Positions 8,851-18,600 of a DNA stretch of 64,000 nucleotides are shown in pieces. The stretch lies in assembly GCF_022879595.1 (NCBI RefSeq), contig NZ_CP084265.1:992001-1056000 (forward strand), written 5' to 3'. Position 1 is the stretch's first letter; every line of letters begins with the position of its first letter. This DNA is from Caballeronia sp. Lep1P3 (GTDB lineage Bacteria; Pseudomonadota; Gammaproteobacteria; Burkholderiales; Burkholderiaceae). The notes beneath the pieces were generated by a model. It ran no database searches. It was not told where the DNA came from and saw nothing but the letters and a program-made list of their open reading frames with translations. Made by a program: the position numbers and the translations under genes.

Positions 8851-9122
8851 GCTTCTTCCGGCGCGTCGGACAGCACGATTTCGATGCCGCCGAAACGCGA
8901 CGCCACCCAGTTGTACGCGTGACACGCGATCCACAGCAGGACGAAGCCGAGAATCGCATTGAGCAGCAGCGCGCTCGTGACCGTGCTCACTTCGACCGAG
9001 CCGTATCGCACGAAGGCGACCACGACGCCAAGCAGCACGATCGGCACGCTGAACGTGAGGTACACGAGAATCAGCGCCTTCGCGGTCTGTCCCGGTGCGA
9101 TGGATGAGATCTGCTTTTTCAT
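8847..9122 (-). CDS. small two-helix membrane protein, DUF-type
   Basis: A 91-residue protein with two strongly hydrophobic segments (about residues 14-39 and 48-68), so a likely small inner-membrane protein. I chose the ATG at 9122 (MKKQISSIAPGQTA); the frame stays open to 9179 but upstream residues look non-coding. I do not know a function. Its stop overlaps the start of the acetyltransferase gene. Confidence 0.65.
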   Translation of the reverse strand: MKKQISSIAPGQTAKALILVYLTFSVPIVLLGVVVAFVRYGSVEVSTVTSALLLNAILGFVLLWIACHAYNWVASRFGGIEIVLSDAPEEA

Positions 9123-9194
9123 GGAGGGAGAACCCCGTCTATCGATAGTAGGAATGGTTGTCGCTGCGGCGTCGCGCATGGGTCGGTTGCTCCG

Positions 9195-10508
9195 TCAGAT
9201 GAGGCCGTTGAACGGCACGATGTTGACTTGTTCGCCCGCTTCGATGTCGGCGCGATCGTGTTCGAGCACGATGAAGCAGTTCGCTTCGCTCATCGAACTG
9301 AGCACGCCCGAACCTTGCGGGCCGGTCGTCACGACGCGCCACTCGCCCGCAGCGTCGCGCGTGGCGATGCCGCGCTGGAACTCCGTGCGGCCTGCGCGCT
9401 TGCGGATGCGCTCGATGCACGTCGCGCCGATGCGCAAAGCCGCCTCGGGCGTCGCGCCAGACATCGCAAGAAGCGCCTCGCGCACGATGAAGTAGAACGT
9501 CGCCATCACCGCGACCGGATTGCCCGGCAGCCCGAAAAAGAGCGCCGGCTTGCCCGTGCCCGCGCGCGGCCCCGACCACAGGCGGCCGAACGCGAGCGGG
9601 CGGCCGGGGCGCATCGCGATCTTCCAGAATGCGACGTCGCCGAGCGAACTCATCAGCTCGCGCGTGAAGTCCGCGTCGCCGACCGACACCCCGCCCGAAC
9701 TGATGACGACATCCGCTGCTTCCGTCGCCTGACGCAGCGCCTTCTCGAGCGACGCGCGATCGTCGCGGACGATGCCGAGATCGAACGTATCGACACCGAG
9801 CCGGCGCAGCATCGCGAAGAGCGTGTAGCGGTTGCTGTCGTAGAGCGTGCCGGGCGCGAGCGTTTCGCCGACGGAGCGCAGTTCGTCGCCCGTCGAAAAG
9901 AACGCGACGACGAGGCGCTTCCTGACCGCCACTTCACCGATGCCGAGCGATGCGAGCAGGCCGAGATCGGAAGCCCGCACGATGCGGCCCGCGCGCAACG
10001 CCGGCTTGCCGCGCGCGAGGTCCTCGCCCGAGAGCCGCCGGTTCTGGCCCGCGTTCACGGCGCGTCGCGAGAAGCGAACGGCGTCGGCCTCGCGCGTAAC
10101 GAGTTCCTGCGGCACGACCGTGTCGCAACCGGCGGGCATCAGCGCGCCCGTCATGATCCGCACGCACTCGCCCGCGTTCGGCTCGCCCGCGAAAGGCTGC
10201 CCGGCGAGCGCCGTGCCCGCCACGCTCAGTTGCAGCGTTTCGGGCGCGGACGCGAGCGCGGCGCCTGCGAACGCATAGCCGTCCATCGCGGAATTGTCGA
10301 AGGCGGGCACGTCGATGGGCGACACGACGTCATCGGCGAGCACGCGGTCGAGGGCATCGAAGAGACCGACGCGCTCGACCCGTTCGACGCGCGCTTCCTG
10401 CTCTCGCGGCATCGCCCATTGACGCACGATTTCCTGCGCAGCTTCGACGGGCAACGCGTTCGGGTCGTACTGAGCGACGCAACCGGACAGTGGCTTGGAC
10501 GTGGTCAT
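9195..10508 (-). CDS. moeA: molybdopterin molybdenumtransferase MoeA
   Basis: A 437-residue MoeA that inserts molybdate into adenylylated molybdopterin. DNSAMDGYA lies near residue 80, SSGGVSVGDADF near residue 270 and GLPGNPVAVM near residue 330; these are the MoeA/gephyrin E-domain signatures. I chose the ATG at 10508 (MTTSKPLSG). It is the last of a minus-strand group moaA-mobA-moeA, separated from mobA by about 156 bp with a short tandem repeat. Confidence 0.96.
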   Translation of the reverse strand: MTTSKPLSGCVAQYDPNALPVEAAQEIVRQWAMPREQEARVERVERVGLFDALDRVLADDVVSPIDVPAFDNSAMDGYAFAGAALASAPETLQLSVAGTALAGQPFAGEPNAGECVRIMTGALMPAGCDTVVPQELVTREADAVRFSRRAVNAGQNRRLSGEDLARGKPALRAGRIVRASDLGLLASLGIGEVAVRKRLVVAFFSTGDELRSVGETLAPGTLYDSNRYTLFAMLRRLGVDTFDLGIVRDDRASLEKALRQATEAADVVISSGGVSVGDADFTRELMSSLGDVAFWKIAMRPGRPLAFGRLWSGPRAGTGKPALFFGLPGNPVAVMATFYFIVREALLAMSGATPEAALRIGATCIERIRKRAGRTEFQRGIATRDAAGEWRVVTTGPQGSGVLSSMSEANCFIVLEHDRADIEAGEQVNIVPFNGLI

Positions 10509-10565
10509 GAATCGGAGTGAGGTGCGGCGAGCGCTGCGCAAAGAGTCGGCTGCGAGGCCGCGTAA

Positions 10566-10625
10566 TGAGGAACGCCGGATTGAGGAACGCCGGATTGAGG
10601 AACGCCGGATTGAAGGACGCCGGAT
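10566..10625. repeat. 15-bp tandem repeat, about four copies
   Basis: The unit TGAGGAACGCCGGAT occurs three times exactly (10566, 10581, 10596) and a fourth time with two changes (10611). It fills the gap between moeA and mobA and has no clear hairpin. The unit is a multiple of three but no supported gene covers it. Confidence 0.9.
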
Positions 10626-10664
10626 GCTGACGCGCGATGTCGTGAAAGCGCCGTGGTTCCCGGA

Positions 10665-11288
10665 CTACCGGCGCTCCAGATCGGCGAGCTGGCGCAAATC
10701 ATTGATATTGTAAAACGCGCGGTCATCGTGAAATGGCACTTGCACCGCCTTGTGGCGCGCGTACCACGCGCGCACTTTGCGCTCGCCGGACGCGAGCGAG
10801 GCGTCGAGATCGTCCGCGAGCGAAGTCCGCATGAGCGCGAAAACCGGATGCGCGATGCGCTCGCCCGCCGCCTCGACGGTCACCGCATAGGCGATGTCCG
10901 CGCGCGCCTCATCGAGCGCCTGCGCGAGCCGCGCGCCGAGGTGTTCGTCGACGAATGGCGCGTCGCACGGCGCAGTCAGCAGAAACCCGGTCTGCGCGAT
11001 GCGCAGCGCCGCCGCGATGCCCGCGAGCGGGCCGGGATAATCGGCGAGCGTATCGGCGATCACGCGAGCGCCGAAGGGCGCGGCCAGTTTCGCGTAGGCG
11101 TCGGCGTTGCGGTTGGCGCTCAAAAGCATCGCGCCGGCCTGAGGTGTGAGCCTGCGCAGGACGTGCAGCGCGAGCGGTTCGCCGCGAAACGGCTGCATGC
11201 CCTTGTCGACGCCGTCCATGCGCGAGCCGCGTCCGCCCGCGAGAACGAGTCCGGTGATGTTCGTAGAAAGCAGGGCGGCTGCGGTCAC
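10665..11288 (-). CDS. mobA: molybdenum cofactor guanylyltransferase MobA
   Basis: A 207-residue nucleotidyltransferase that attaches GMP to molybdopterin to make the guanine dinucleotide form. The N-terminal GLVLAGGRGSRM and DKGMQPFRG motifs bind GTP, and LLTAPCDAPFVD near residue 105 is the metal and nucleotide site. No ATG fits the family start; the best is the GTG at 11288 (reading MTAAALLSTNITG). It lies 14 bases after moaA. Confidence 0.94.
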   Translation of the reverse strand: MTAAALLSTNITGLVLAGGRGSRMDGVDKGMQPFRGEPLALHVLRRLTPQAGAMLLSANRNADAYAKLAAPFGARVIADTLADYPGPLAGIAAALRIAQTGFLLTAPCDAPFVDEHLGARLAQALDEARADIAYAVTVEAAGERIAHPVFALMRTSLADDLDASLASGERKVRAWYARHKAVQVPFHDDRAFYNINDLRQLADLERR

Positions 11289-11302
11289 AAGTGGGATGCT
11301 CT

Positions 11303-12412
11303 TCAGCCGCCGATGTAGGACATTTCGACGCGCGGCGCGTCGTCCCGCGAAGGCGCCGACGCGCTGCCGCGCAATTGCGAGTAGCGGTCGCCGCGCGCTT
11401 CCCAGATTCGGGCGATGGCGGTCGCGATGGCATCGTCGCTTGCGCCGCTGCGGATCAGGCCGCGCAGATCGTGGCCGGCCGTCGCAAAGAGGCACAGATA
11501 CAGCTTGCCTTCGGTGGAGAGGCGCGCGCGCGTGCACGAGCCGCAGAAGGCGCGCGTCACGCTCGAAATCACGCCGATCTCGCCGCCGCCGTCGCGATAG
11601 CCCCATCGCTGCGCGGTTTCGGCCGCCGTGTGCGCTTCGAGCGGCGCGAGCGGAAAATGCCCGGCGATGCGCTCGACGACTTGCGCCGACGGCAGCACTT
11701 CGCTCATGTTCCATCCGTTCGACGCGCCCACGTCCATATATTCGATGAAGCGCAGAATCATGCCGCTTCCCTTGAAGTGGCGCGCCATCGGGACGATTTC
11801 CTCGTCGTTCGTCCCGCGCTTGACCACCATGTTGACCTTGATCGGCGCGAGACCGGCGGCCTGCGCAGCCGCGATGCCGTCGAGCACGTCCGCGACGGCG
11901 AAGTCGGCGTCGTTCATGCGGCGAAAGAGGGCATCGTCGAGCGCGTCGAGGCTCACGGTGACGCGCGTCAGCCCCGCGTCCTTCAGCGACTGCGCCTTGC
12001 GCGCGAGCAGCGAACCGTTGGTGGTGAGCGTGACATCGAGCGCGCGGCCTTCCGGCGTGCGCAGCAGCGCGAGCCGCTCGATCAGAAATTCGATGTTCTT
12101 GCGCAAGAGCGGCTCGCCGCCCGTCAGCCGGATTTTCTCGACGCCATGTGCGACGAACACCCGCGCGAGCCGCTCGATTTCCTCGAACGACAGCAGCGCG
12201 GAGTGCGGCAGAAACGCGTAATCCTTGTCGAAGACTTCGCGTGGCATGCAGTAGACGCAGCGGAAGTTGCAGCGGTCCGTCACCGAAATGCGCAGATCGC
12301 GCAAGGGGCGCGCGAGCGTGTCCGTCAGCAGCCCGGTTGGCGACGACGACGCGCCGCCGGAGAAATCCGGTATCGCGCTGACATCGGCGAGGGGAATGAT
12401 GCGTCGGGACAT
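11303..12412 (-). CDS. moaA: GTP 3',8-cyclase MoaA
   Basis: A 369-residue radical SAM enzyme that starts molybdopterin synthesis from GTP. The SAM cluster motif is CNFRCVYC near residue 37; a second cluster site, [18 protein letters not shown], is near residue 290. The protein ends in Gly-Gly, the conserved tail needed for activity in the family. The ATG at 12412 ([11 protein letters not shown]) is chosen. MoaC, MoaD and MoaE are not in the window. Confidence 0.97.
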   Translation of the reverse strand: MSRRIIPLADVSAIPDFSGGASSSPTGLLTDTLARPLRDLRISVTDRCNFRCVYCMPREVFDKDYAFLPHSALLSFEEIERLARVFVAHGVEKIRLTGGEPLLRKNIEFLIERLALLRTPEGRALDVTLTTNGSLLARKAQSLKDAGLTRVTVSLDALDDALFRRMNDADFAVADVLDGIAAAQAAGLAPIKVNMVVKRGTNDEEIVPMARHFKGSGMILRFIEYMDVGASNGWNMSEVLPSAQVVERIAGHFPLAPLEAHTAAETAQRWGYRDGGGEIGVISSVTRAFCGSCTRARLSTEGKLYLCLFATAGHDLRGLIRSGASDDAIATAIARIWEARGDRYSQLRGSASAPSRDDAPRVEMSYIGG

Positions 12413-12546
12413 GGTGGCTCGTGCTCGGCTCGAAAGGTGCGCAATCGTGCGCAATTCGGATGCGCAATCGCTCTATTTTAGCGGAAGCGCGCTTATTCGG
12501 CCCGTCGCGCCGGGGGCGGCTCGCTCGGTTCCAACCAGTGACGGCA

Positions 12547-12583
12547 CAAAAAAAGCGCCATCGAGTTGTCTCGATGGCGCTTT
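12547..12583 (-). terminator. rho-independent terminator of rne
   Basis: AAAGCGCCATCGAG and CTCGATGGCGCTTT form a perfect 14-pair stem with a 4-base loop. On the minus strand it is followed by a run of seven T, so it ends transcription of rne about 50 bp after its stop codon. Confidence 0.92.
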
Positions 12584-12631
12584 GCTCACTGCATCGCGCG
12601 TCGCCGCGCGGGTTGCGCTTCAGTTCGCGCT

Positions 12632-15600
12632 TTAGTTCGCGCTCTTGCCGGTTTCGACCTGCTGCATCGGCGCGGTGTCGAGCGGCGGAAGCGGCTTGCG
12701 CTCGCGCGGCGCGCGGGCCGGCGCCGGCTCGCGCGCTGCGGCGGCGTCGGCTTCGCGCAGCTTGTCGGCATCGGTGTTGACCCAGACGAGGCCGGCCGTC
12801 TCCAGCATCGGCTTGAGCGCTTCGGGCGTCGTCGCCGATGCAGCCGGCGCACGCGCGACCGCCGCGGTCTTGACCGGCTCGGATTCCACCGCGACTTGCG
12901 GCTGAATCGTCACTTGCGGCTTCGCGACCGGCGCGGCTTCGGGCTGGACCGGCTCAAGCGGCTGGATCGGCTCGATCGGCTCAAGCGGCTCGACTGCCGT
13001 CGCTGCCGGCGTCGAAGCGACGGCTGCCGTTTTCACCGGCTCGGAGACCTGAGCGGCTTCGTTGGCTTCGGCGCTTTCGGCGGCTTTCACGGGCTCCGCG
13101 GCTGCAGCCGGCTTCGGCTCTTGCTCTGCGACCGGTGCGAACGGATCGGCAACCTGCGTCGACTCGATCTTCGGCGACGCCCCGAACGGATTCTCGACGG
13201 CCGGCGCAGGCGCGGGCTTCGCGAAAATGTCGGGCGCGGGCGCCGCTTCCGGCTTCACTTGCGCGTCTGCTTCAGCCTTCGCCTCGGACACATCCGCTTG
13301 CGGGGGCGCTTCGACCGGCGCGATTGCCTCAGGCTTCGCGTCGCCGATTTGCGCGACCGGCTGCTCATGCGGCTGCTCATGCGCTTGCTCAGCGGCAGGG
13401 CGCGTCTCGCGGCGCGCAGCGGCTTCCTGCGCGGCTTCGGCATCGAACACGCCGGCTTGCGCGGACATGCTTTCAGCGGCGCCTTCGGCTTCGGCGACAT
13501 CGGCTGCATGGTTGACGGTCATGCCTTCCTCGTCGCGATCGCGGCGGCCACCACGACGGCCACGGCGGCGGCGACGGCGCTCCTCGCCCTCACGCGCGGC
13601 GGCGGACAGGTCGGCGGAGGCGGCGTCGATGCCTTGCTGCGTGACATCGGCATCCAGTTGCGGCGTCTCGACGATGTCGGATGCAACCGTCTCGCTTTGC
13701 GTCAGCGCTTCGACTGCGGCTTCCGGCTGGGCCTTGCGACGCTCGCCGCGTTCGGGGCGTTCCGTCCGCTCGGCGCGTTCGCCACGTTCCGGGCGTTCGG
13801 CACGTTCGCGTCGTTCCTGACGCTCTGCCGCTTCGGGACGGGCAGCGCGCTCTGCGTTCCGCTCCTGCCCGCGATCGCGTGCTTCGCGCGGTTCGCGAGC
13901 CTCGCGCGGTTCGCGTGCTTCACGCGGCTCGCGGGTTTCACGTGTTTCGCGCGGTTCGCGAGCCTCACGCGGTTCGCGTGCCTCGCGCGGTTCACGCGCC
14001 TCACGCGGCTCGCGTACTTCGCGCAACTCGCGGCCTTCGCGCGCATTGCGTCCTTCGCGTTCCTCGCGGCGCGCGCCCTGGCGCGCTGCGCCATTACCGC
14101 CCGCCGACGCGCCCGCGGTACCCACCGCCGCGCCTTCGCGACCGGCGCCGCCGCGACGATTCCGGTTGCGATCGCCGCCGCCCGCGCGTTCGCCGCGCTC
14201 GGCGCGCTCACGCTGCGGACGCGCCGCCGGTTGCGCTTCGACCGGCGCGGGCGCCGGCTTCACTTCGGGCTGGATACCGAACAGATTCTTGATCCACGCG
14301 ATGAAACCGCCGCTCGCCGGCACAGGCGCCGGAGCGGGCGCGGGCGCGGCTTCGACCGGTGCGGGTTTCACCGGCGCGCTCGGCGCCGGCTTTTCGGGCG
14401 TGATGCCCTTCACAGCCGCTTCCTGCTTCGGCTTCACTTCCTCGGTGCGCTTGCTGTAACCCGTTTCGGATTCCAGTTCGCTCGCCGCTTCGACGGCCAT
14501 CTTCCACGACGCGCGCGGGTCGTCGAGGCGTGCATCGTCGTGACGCAGCCGCTCCAGCTTGTAATGCGGCGTCTCCAGATGCTTGTTCGGGATCAGAACG
14601 ACGGCGACCTTGAAGCGCGACTCGATCTTGTTGATCTCCGAGCGCTTTTCGTTGAGCAGGAAGGCGGTGACTTCGACCGGCACCTGGCAATGGATCGCCG
14701 CGGTGTTTTCCTTCATCGCTTCTTCCTGAATGATCCGCAGCACTTGCAGCGCGGACGATTCGGTGTCGCGGATATGGCCGGTTCCATTGCAACGCGGGCA
14801 CGTCACATGGCTGCCCTCGGAGAGCGCCGGACGCAGACGCTGACGCGACAGTTCCATCAAACCGAAGCGCGAAATCTTGCCCATCTGCACGCGGGCGCGG
14901 TCGTGCTTCAACGCGTCTTTCAGGCGTTGCTCGACTTCGCGCTGGCTCTTGGCCGATTCCATGTCGATGAAGTCGATCACGATCAGCCCGCCCAGATCGC
15001 GCAGGCGAAGCTGGCGCGCCACTTCGTCGGCGGCTTCGAGATTCGTGCGCGTCGCGGTTTCCTCGATGTCCGCGCCCTTGGTCGCGCGCGCCGAGTTCAC
15101 GTCGATGGCGACGAGCGCCTCGGTGTGATCGATCACGATCGCGCCGCCGGAAGGCAGCGGCACCGTGCGCGAGTACGCCGTTTCGATCTGATGCTCGATC
15201 TGGAAGCGCGAGAAGAGCGGCACGTCGTCGTGATAGCGCTTCACCTTTTGCAGGTTGTCGGGCATCACGATATCCATGAAGGCGCGCGCCTGATCATGGA
15301 TTTCGGTCGTGTCGATGAGAATTTCGCCGATATCCGGCTGGAAGTAGTCGCGAATCGCGCGGATGACGAGGCTCGATTCGAGATAAATCAGCATCGGCTG
15401 GCCGGCGACGCCGCTCTGCGACGCGGCTTCGATCGCGCGCCACAGTTGCATCAGGTAGTTCAGGTCCCACTGCAGCTCTTCAGCCGTGCGGCCGATGCCC
15501 GCCGTGCGCGCGATGATGCTCATGCCTTCCGGCAATTCGAGCTGCGCCATGGTTTCGCGCAGTTCCTGCCGCTCGTCGCCTTCGATGCGGCGCGACACGC

Positions 15601-16009
15601 CGCCGCCGCGCGGGTTGTTCGGCATCAGAACGAGATAGCGGCCGGCGAGCGAGATGAACGTGGTCAGCGCCGCGCCCTTATTGCCGCGCTCTTCCTTCTC
15701 GACCTGAACGATCAGTTCCTGGCCTTCGCGGAGTGCATCCTGAATGCGCGCGGAGCGCATATCGACGCCGTCGCGGAAATACTGGCGGGCGACTTCCTTG
15801 AACGGCAGGAAGCCGTGGCGGTCCTCGCCGTAGTTGACGAAGCAGGCTTCGAGCGACGGCTCGATGCGGGTGACGACTCCCTTGTAGATGTTGCCTTTGC
15901 GCTGTTCGCGCCCGGCGGTTTCGATGTCGATATCGATGAGCTTCTGCCCATCGACGATGGCGACGCGGAGTTCTTCCTGCTGCGTCGCATTGAACAGCAT
16001 GCGTTTCAT
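12632..16009 (-). CDS. rne: ribonuclease E
   Basis: A 1125-residue endoribonuclease, core of the RNA degradosome. The N-terminal half holds the S1 domain (about residues 38-120), the DNase I-like catalytic segment with VAIDVNSAR and LIVIDFIDM carrying the metal-binding aspartates, and the Zn-link CPRCNGTG near residue 403. The C-terminal half (from about 520) is low-complexity: Pro/Ala-rich stretches, a long arginine-rich region with a REPREA hexapeptide repeat (about 663-709), and an acidic Ala/Pro/Glu tail. This half is the expected RNA- and partner-binding scaffold. It is transcribed away from rluC. Confidence 0.97.
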   Translation of the reverse strand: MKRMLFNATQQEELRVAIVDGQKLIDIDIETAGREQRKGNIYKGVVTRIEPSLEACFVNYGEDRHGFLPFKEVARQYFRDGVDMRSARIQDALREGQELIVQVEKEERGNKGAALTTFISLAGRYLVLMPNNPRGGGVSRRIEGDERQELRETMAQLELPEGMSIIARTAGIGRTAEELQWDLNYLMQLWRAIEAASQSGVAGQPMLIYLESSLVIRAIRDYFQPDIGEILIDTTEIHDQARAFMDIVMPDNLQKVKRYHDDVPLFSRFQIEHQIETAYSRTVPLPSGGAIVIDHTEALVAIDVNSARATKGADIEETATRTNLEAADEVARQLRLRDLGGLIVIDFIDMESAKSQREVEQRLKDALKHDRARVQMGKISRFGLMELSRQRLRPALSEGSHVTCPRCNGTGHIRDTESSALQVLRIIQEEAMKENTAAIHCQVPVEVTAFLLNEKRSEINKIESRFKVAVVLIPNKHLETPHYKLERLRHDDARLDDPRASWKMAVEAASELESETGYSKRTEEVKPKQEAAVKGITPEKPAPSAPVKPAPVEAAPAPAPAPVPASGGFIAWIKNLFGIQPEVKPAPAPVEAQPAARPQRERAERGERAGGGDRNRNRRGGAGREGAAVGTAGASAGGNGAARQGARREEREGRNAREGRELREVREPREAREPREAREPREAREPRETRETREPREAREPREAREPREARDRGQERNAERAARPEAAERQERRERAERPERGERAERTERPERGERRKAQPEAAVEALTQSETVASDIVETPQLDADVTQQGIDAASADLSAAAREGEERRRRRRGRRGGRRDRDEEGMTVNHAADVAEAEGAAESMSAQAGVFDAEAAQEAAARRETRPAAEQAHEQPHEQPVAQIGDAKPEAIAPVEAPPQADVSEAKAEADAQVKPEAAPAPDIFAKPAPAPAVENPFGASPKIESTQVADPFAPVAEQEPKPAAAAEPVKAAESAEANEAAQVSEPVKTAAVASTPAATAVEPLEPIEPIQPLEPVQPEAAPVAKPQVTIQPQVAVESEPVKTAAVARAPAASATTPEALKPMLETAGLVWVNTDADKLREADAAAAREPAPARAPRERKPLPPLDTAPMQQVETGKSAN
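13881..14022 (-). repeat. 18-bp repeats in rne encoding REPREA units
   Basis: About eight imperfect 18-bp units encode tandem Arg-Glu-Pro-Arg-Glu-Ala, interrupted once by RETRET. Synonymous changes between units show that the peptide, rather than the DNA, is conserved. It sits in the arginine-rich RNA-binding segment of RNase E. Confidence 0.85.
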
Positions 16010-16944
16010 TGAACGGCTCCAGAGCGGCTATGCCGTCCCTCGTCTTGCGAATCGCCGCCGGTGAATCGACATCGGGCGCGCGAAGCGGGAGGGCGGACAT
16101 GCCGCGCTTATTGTGTGTTGTCACAAAGCACGCTGGAGCGGGACATCTGGCGGGAGAATTGCCGAAAGCGGGCCTCGATCCGACGAACGCGGCGGCCGGG
16201 CCATGGGGCACATGCGACAACGGAAGGCGCGCAGGGGCGATGCGGCCCGCGGTGAGGACGAACGGCGGCGCTCGGGATTCCGCGTCTCAAAATGGACGCG
16301 CCGAACCCGCTGCGCTCTTCATACAGAGCCTTTTTCCTCCCGACGGCGACCGCGAACGGAAGAGCGGTAGCGGTATCTCTCGACACCGGCGCAAACCGGC
16401 GTGACCCGGCGCGATGCTTCGTTACCGATCTTCGTTGTCGCGTACATGCCGCGCGGCTGCCGCGGGCAGATTGCCCCGCCGGCTTGCCGTGTCTCGCCTC
16501 GTTGCGACGCTTGTTTCGCGCCTCGCGCTTCGCCGGAATCAGCGCAGCAGCGAGTTGCGTCGCCAGTTGTTCGCAAATCGGCGAGCGCCGGTGTGCCGTC
16601 TTCGCCCCATGCTCATGGCAGGGCTGAATCGGGCAGCCCCCGGATTCAACGCCGGGGTGTCACCGCTTCTCGCCGATAAAATTCTTTTTGACCAGAAATC
16701 CGTTACCGATCGGCGATCGACCCGACCGAACGCGCCTGTGGGCGCCGTCCCTGCCGGTGATATCGCCGTGCGTGCAACTCGTTGCTCATTTACCGGGCGA
16801 GCAACCGGCCCTGGGCGCAAGTAAAATGATGGTTTATCGCTTGCACCGTGCTTGCACCTTTACAGTCTGATCAATCGTGGCGGAGGCTCGTTCTCATCGA
16901 GAGATTGCCGCCGCCCTTCAGGCTGCTCGCAAATTATATTCAGA
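16010..16944. other. long intergenic region between rne and rluC
   Basis: About 935 bp separate two divergent genes. Short open frames exist on both strands but none has a known product, so I call none. The region should contain both promoters and the rne leader, which in enteric bacteria mediates autoregulation by RNase E. An A/T-rich patch around 16674-16700 and another at 16815-16870 stand out in otherwise GC-rich sequence, but no convincing sigma-70 pair is visible. Confidence 0.6.
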
Positions 16945-17940
16945 ATGAATGAGTTAGGCAAAATATCCCATAAACAGGTCGCAAGCGAGCAAGTGTCGAT
17001 GATCGAAGTCGACGAATCCGCCGCCGGTCAGCGTATCGATAATTTCCTGTTGCGCGTCTGCAAGGGCGTGCCCAAGAGTCATATCTACCGGATTTTGCGC
17101 AGCGGCGAAGTGCGCGTGAACAAGGGACGCATCGACGCCGCATATCGGCTGGAACTGGGCGATCTCGTGCGCGTGCCGCCAATCCGCACCGCCCAGGCGG
17201 ACGAAGTGCCGGTTTCGTCGAACGCGCCCGCAGCCGAATTCCCGATTATTTTCGAAGACGATCATCTCATCGTCATCGACAAACCTTCGGGCGTCGCCGT
17301 GCATGGCGGCAGCGGCGTCGCGTTCGGCGTCATCGAGCAGTTGCGCAACGCGCGGCCGCACGCGAAGTTTCTCGAACTGGTGCATCGGCTGGACCGCGAA
17401 ACGTCCGGCGTGCTGATGCTCGCCAAAAAGCGCGCGGCGCTCGTCCATCTGCACGAGCAGATTCGCGAAAACCGCGTCGATAAGCGTTATTACGCGGTCG
17501 GTCACGGACAATGGCCGAGCGACTGGGGCCGGCGGCGCATCGTCAAGGCGCCGCTGCACAAGTACGTGGCGGCGGACGGCGAGCGGCGCGTGCGCGTGCA
17601 GGAGAACGGCTTGCCGTCGCATACGGTCTTCAATCTGATCGAGCGCTGGGGCGACTACGCGTGGGTGGAGGCCGAACTCAAGACCGGCCGCACGCACCAG
17701 ATTCGCGTGCACATGCAGAGCATCGGCCTGCCTATCGCCGGCGACGCGAAATACGGCGACTTCGCGCTCAACAAGGAACTCGCGCGGCCGAACGCGATGC
17801 CGTCGCTCAAACGCATGTTTCTGCACGCGTTTCGCCTCAAAATCACGCATCCGGCGACGGGCGCGCCGCTGCAGCTCGAAGCGCCGCTGCCCGCCGAATG
17901 CCGGCGTTTCATCGAACAACTCAAAAACCGCGAGACATAA
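16945..17940 (+). CDS. rluC: 23S rRNA pseudouridine synthase RluC
   Basis: A 331-residue RluA-family pseudouridine synthase. An S4 RNA-binding domain (about residues 20-80) precedes the catalytic domain, whose signature VHRLDRETSGVLMLAKK carries the catalytic aspartate. GRTHQIRVHM near residue 250 is the second family motif. RluC modifies U955, U2504 and U2580 in E. coli 23S rRNA. I chose the ATG at 16945; the frame extends to 16852 without family similarity. Gene order rne-rluC, divergent, is widespread. Confidence 0.94.
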   Translation: MNELGKISHKQVASEQVSMIEVDESAAGQRIDNFLLRVCKGVPKSHIYRILRSGEVRVNKGRIDAAYRLELGDLVRVPPIRTAQADEVPVSSNAPAAEFPIIFEDDHLIVIDKPSGVAVHGGSGVAFGVIEQLRNARPHAKFLELVHRLDRETSGVLMLAKKRAALVHLHEQIRENRVDKRYYAVGHGQWPSDWGRRRIVKAPLHKYVAADGERRVRVQENGLPSHTVFNLIERWGDYAWVEAELKTGRTHQIRVHMQSIGLPIAGDAKYGDFALNKELARPNAMPSLKRMFLHAFRLKITHPATGAPLQLEAPLPAECRRFIEQLKNRET

Positions 17941-18600
17941 ATGGCCCGGCAGCAATTCGATTTGATCGTCTTCGACTGGGACGGCACGCTCATGGATTCG
18001 ACCGTCCACATCGCGCGCAGCATTCAGGCCGCGTGCCGCGACCTCGGCCTGCCGGTTCCCGCCGACGAATCCGCGAGTTTCGTGATTGGCCTCGGGCTCA
18101 AGGACGCGCTGCAAATCTGCGCGCCGACGCTCGATCCGAAGGACTATCCGCGCCTCGCCGAGCGGTATCGCTTCCATTTCCTGACCACGGGCCAGCAAAC
18201 CGAACTCTTCGGCGGCGTGCGCGAACTGCTGCAGGAACTGCGCGACGAAGGCTATTTCCTGGCGGTCGCGACGGGCAAGAGCCGCGTCGGGCTGAACCGC
18301 GCGCTCGATCAGTCGCGGCTCACGAGCCTCTTCGACGGCACGCGCTGCGCCGACGAAACCTTCTCGAAGCCGCATCCCGCGATGCTTCAGGAACTCACGC
18401 GCGAACTGGGGCAGGATTTGTCGCGCACGCTGATGATCGGCGACACCACGCACGATCTGCAAATGGCCATCAACGCGGGCGCAGCGGGCGTGGGCGTCGC
18501 TTACGGCGCGCATCCGGCGGATTCGCTCGCGGCGCTCGAGCCGCGCTTTTGCGCGGATAGCGTCGCGTCGCTCGCCGGCTGGCTGCGGGAGCACGCATGA
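17941..18600 (+). CDS. HAD-superfamily phosphatase, Gph-like
   Basis: A 219-residue HAD hydrolase with motif I DWDGTLMDS at residues 11-19, motif II in ATGKSRVGLN, the lysine in SKPHPAML, and motif IV GDTTHDLQMAINAG. The helical cap and length match phosphoglycolate phosphatase-like enzymes, but the substrate is not proven. It starts directly after the rluC stop codon and overlaps the Rieske gene start, so it belongs to the same operon. Confidence 0.88.
   Translation: MARQQFDLIVFDWDGTLMDSTVHIARSIQAACRDLGLPVPADESASFVIGLGLKDALQICAPTLDPKDYPRLAERYRFHFLTTGQQTELFGGVRELLQELRDEGYFLAVATGKSRVGLNRALDQSRLTSLFDGTRCADETFSKPHPAMLQELTRELGQDLSRTLMIGDTTHDLQMAINAGAAGVGVAYGAHPADSLAALEPRFCADSVASLAGWLREHA

Noticed and set aside
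13881..14022. Possible CRISPR array in the repeated stretch inside rne
   Set aside because: The 18-bp units are contiguous with no spacers and encode a regular peptide in the RNase E frame. No cas gene is in the window.
12566..16012. 1148-codon plus-strand frame antisense to rne
   Set aside because: It mirrors RNase E codon by codon, with Arg/Phe/Leu/Ala repeats produced by the complement of the low-complexity region. RNase E has clear catalytic motifs; this frame has none.
16009..16404. 131-codon plus-strand frame just outside rne
   Set aside because: Starts on the rne start codon region in the opposite direction, has no ribosome site and no similarity, and its composition is like other chance frames.
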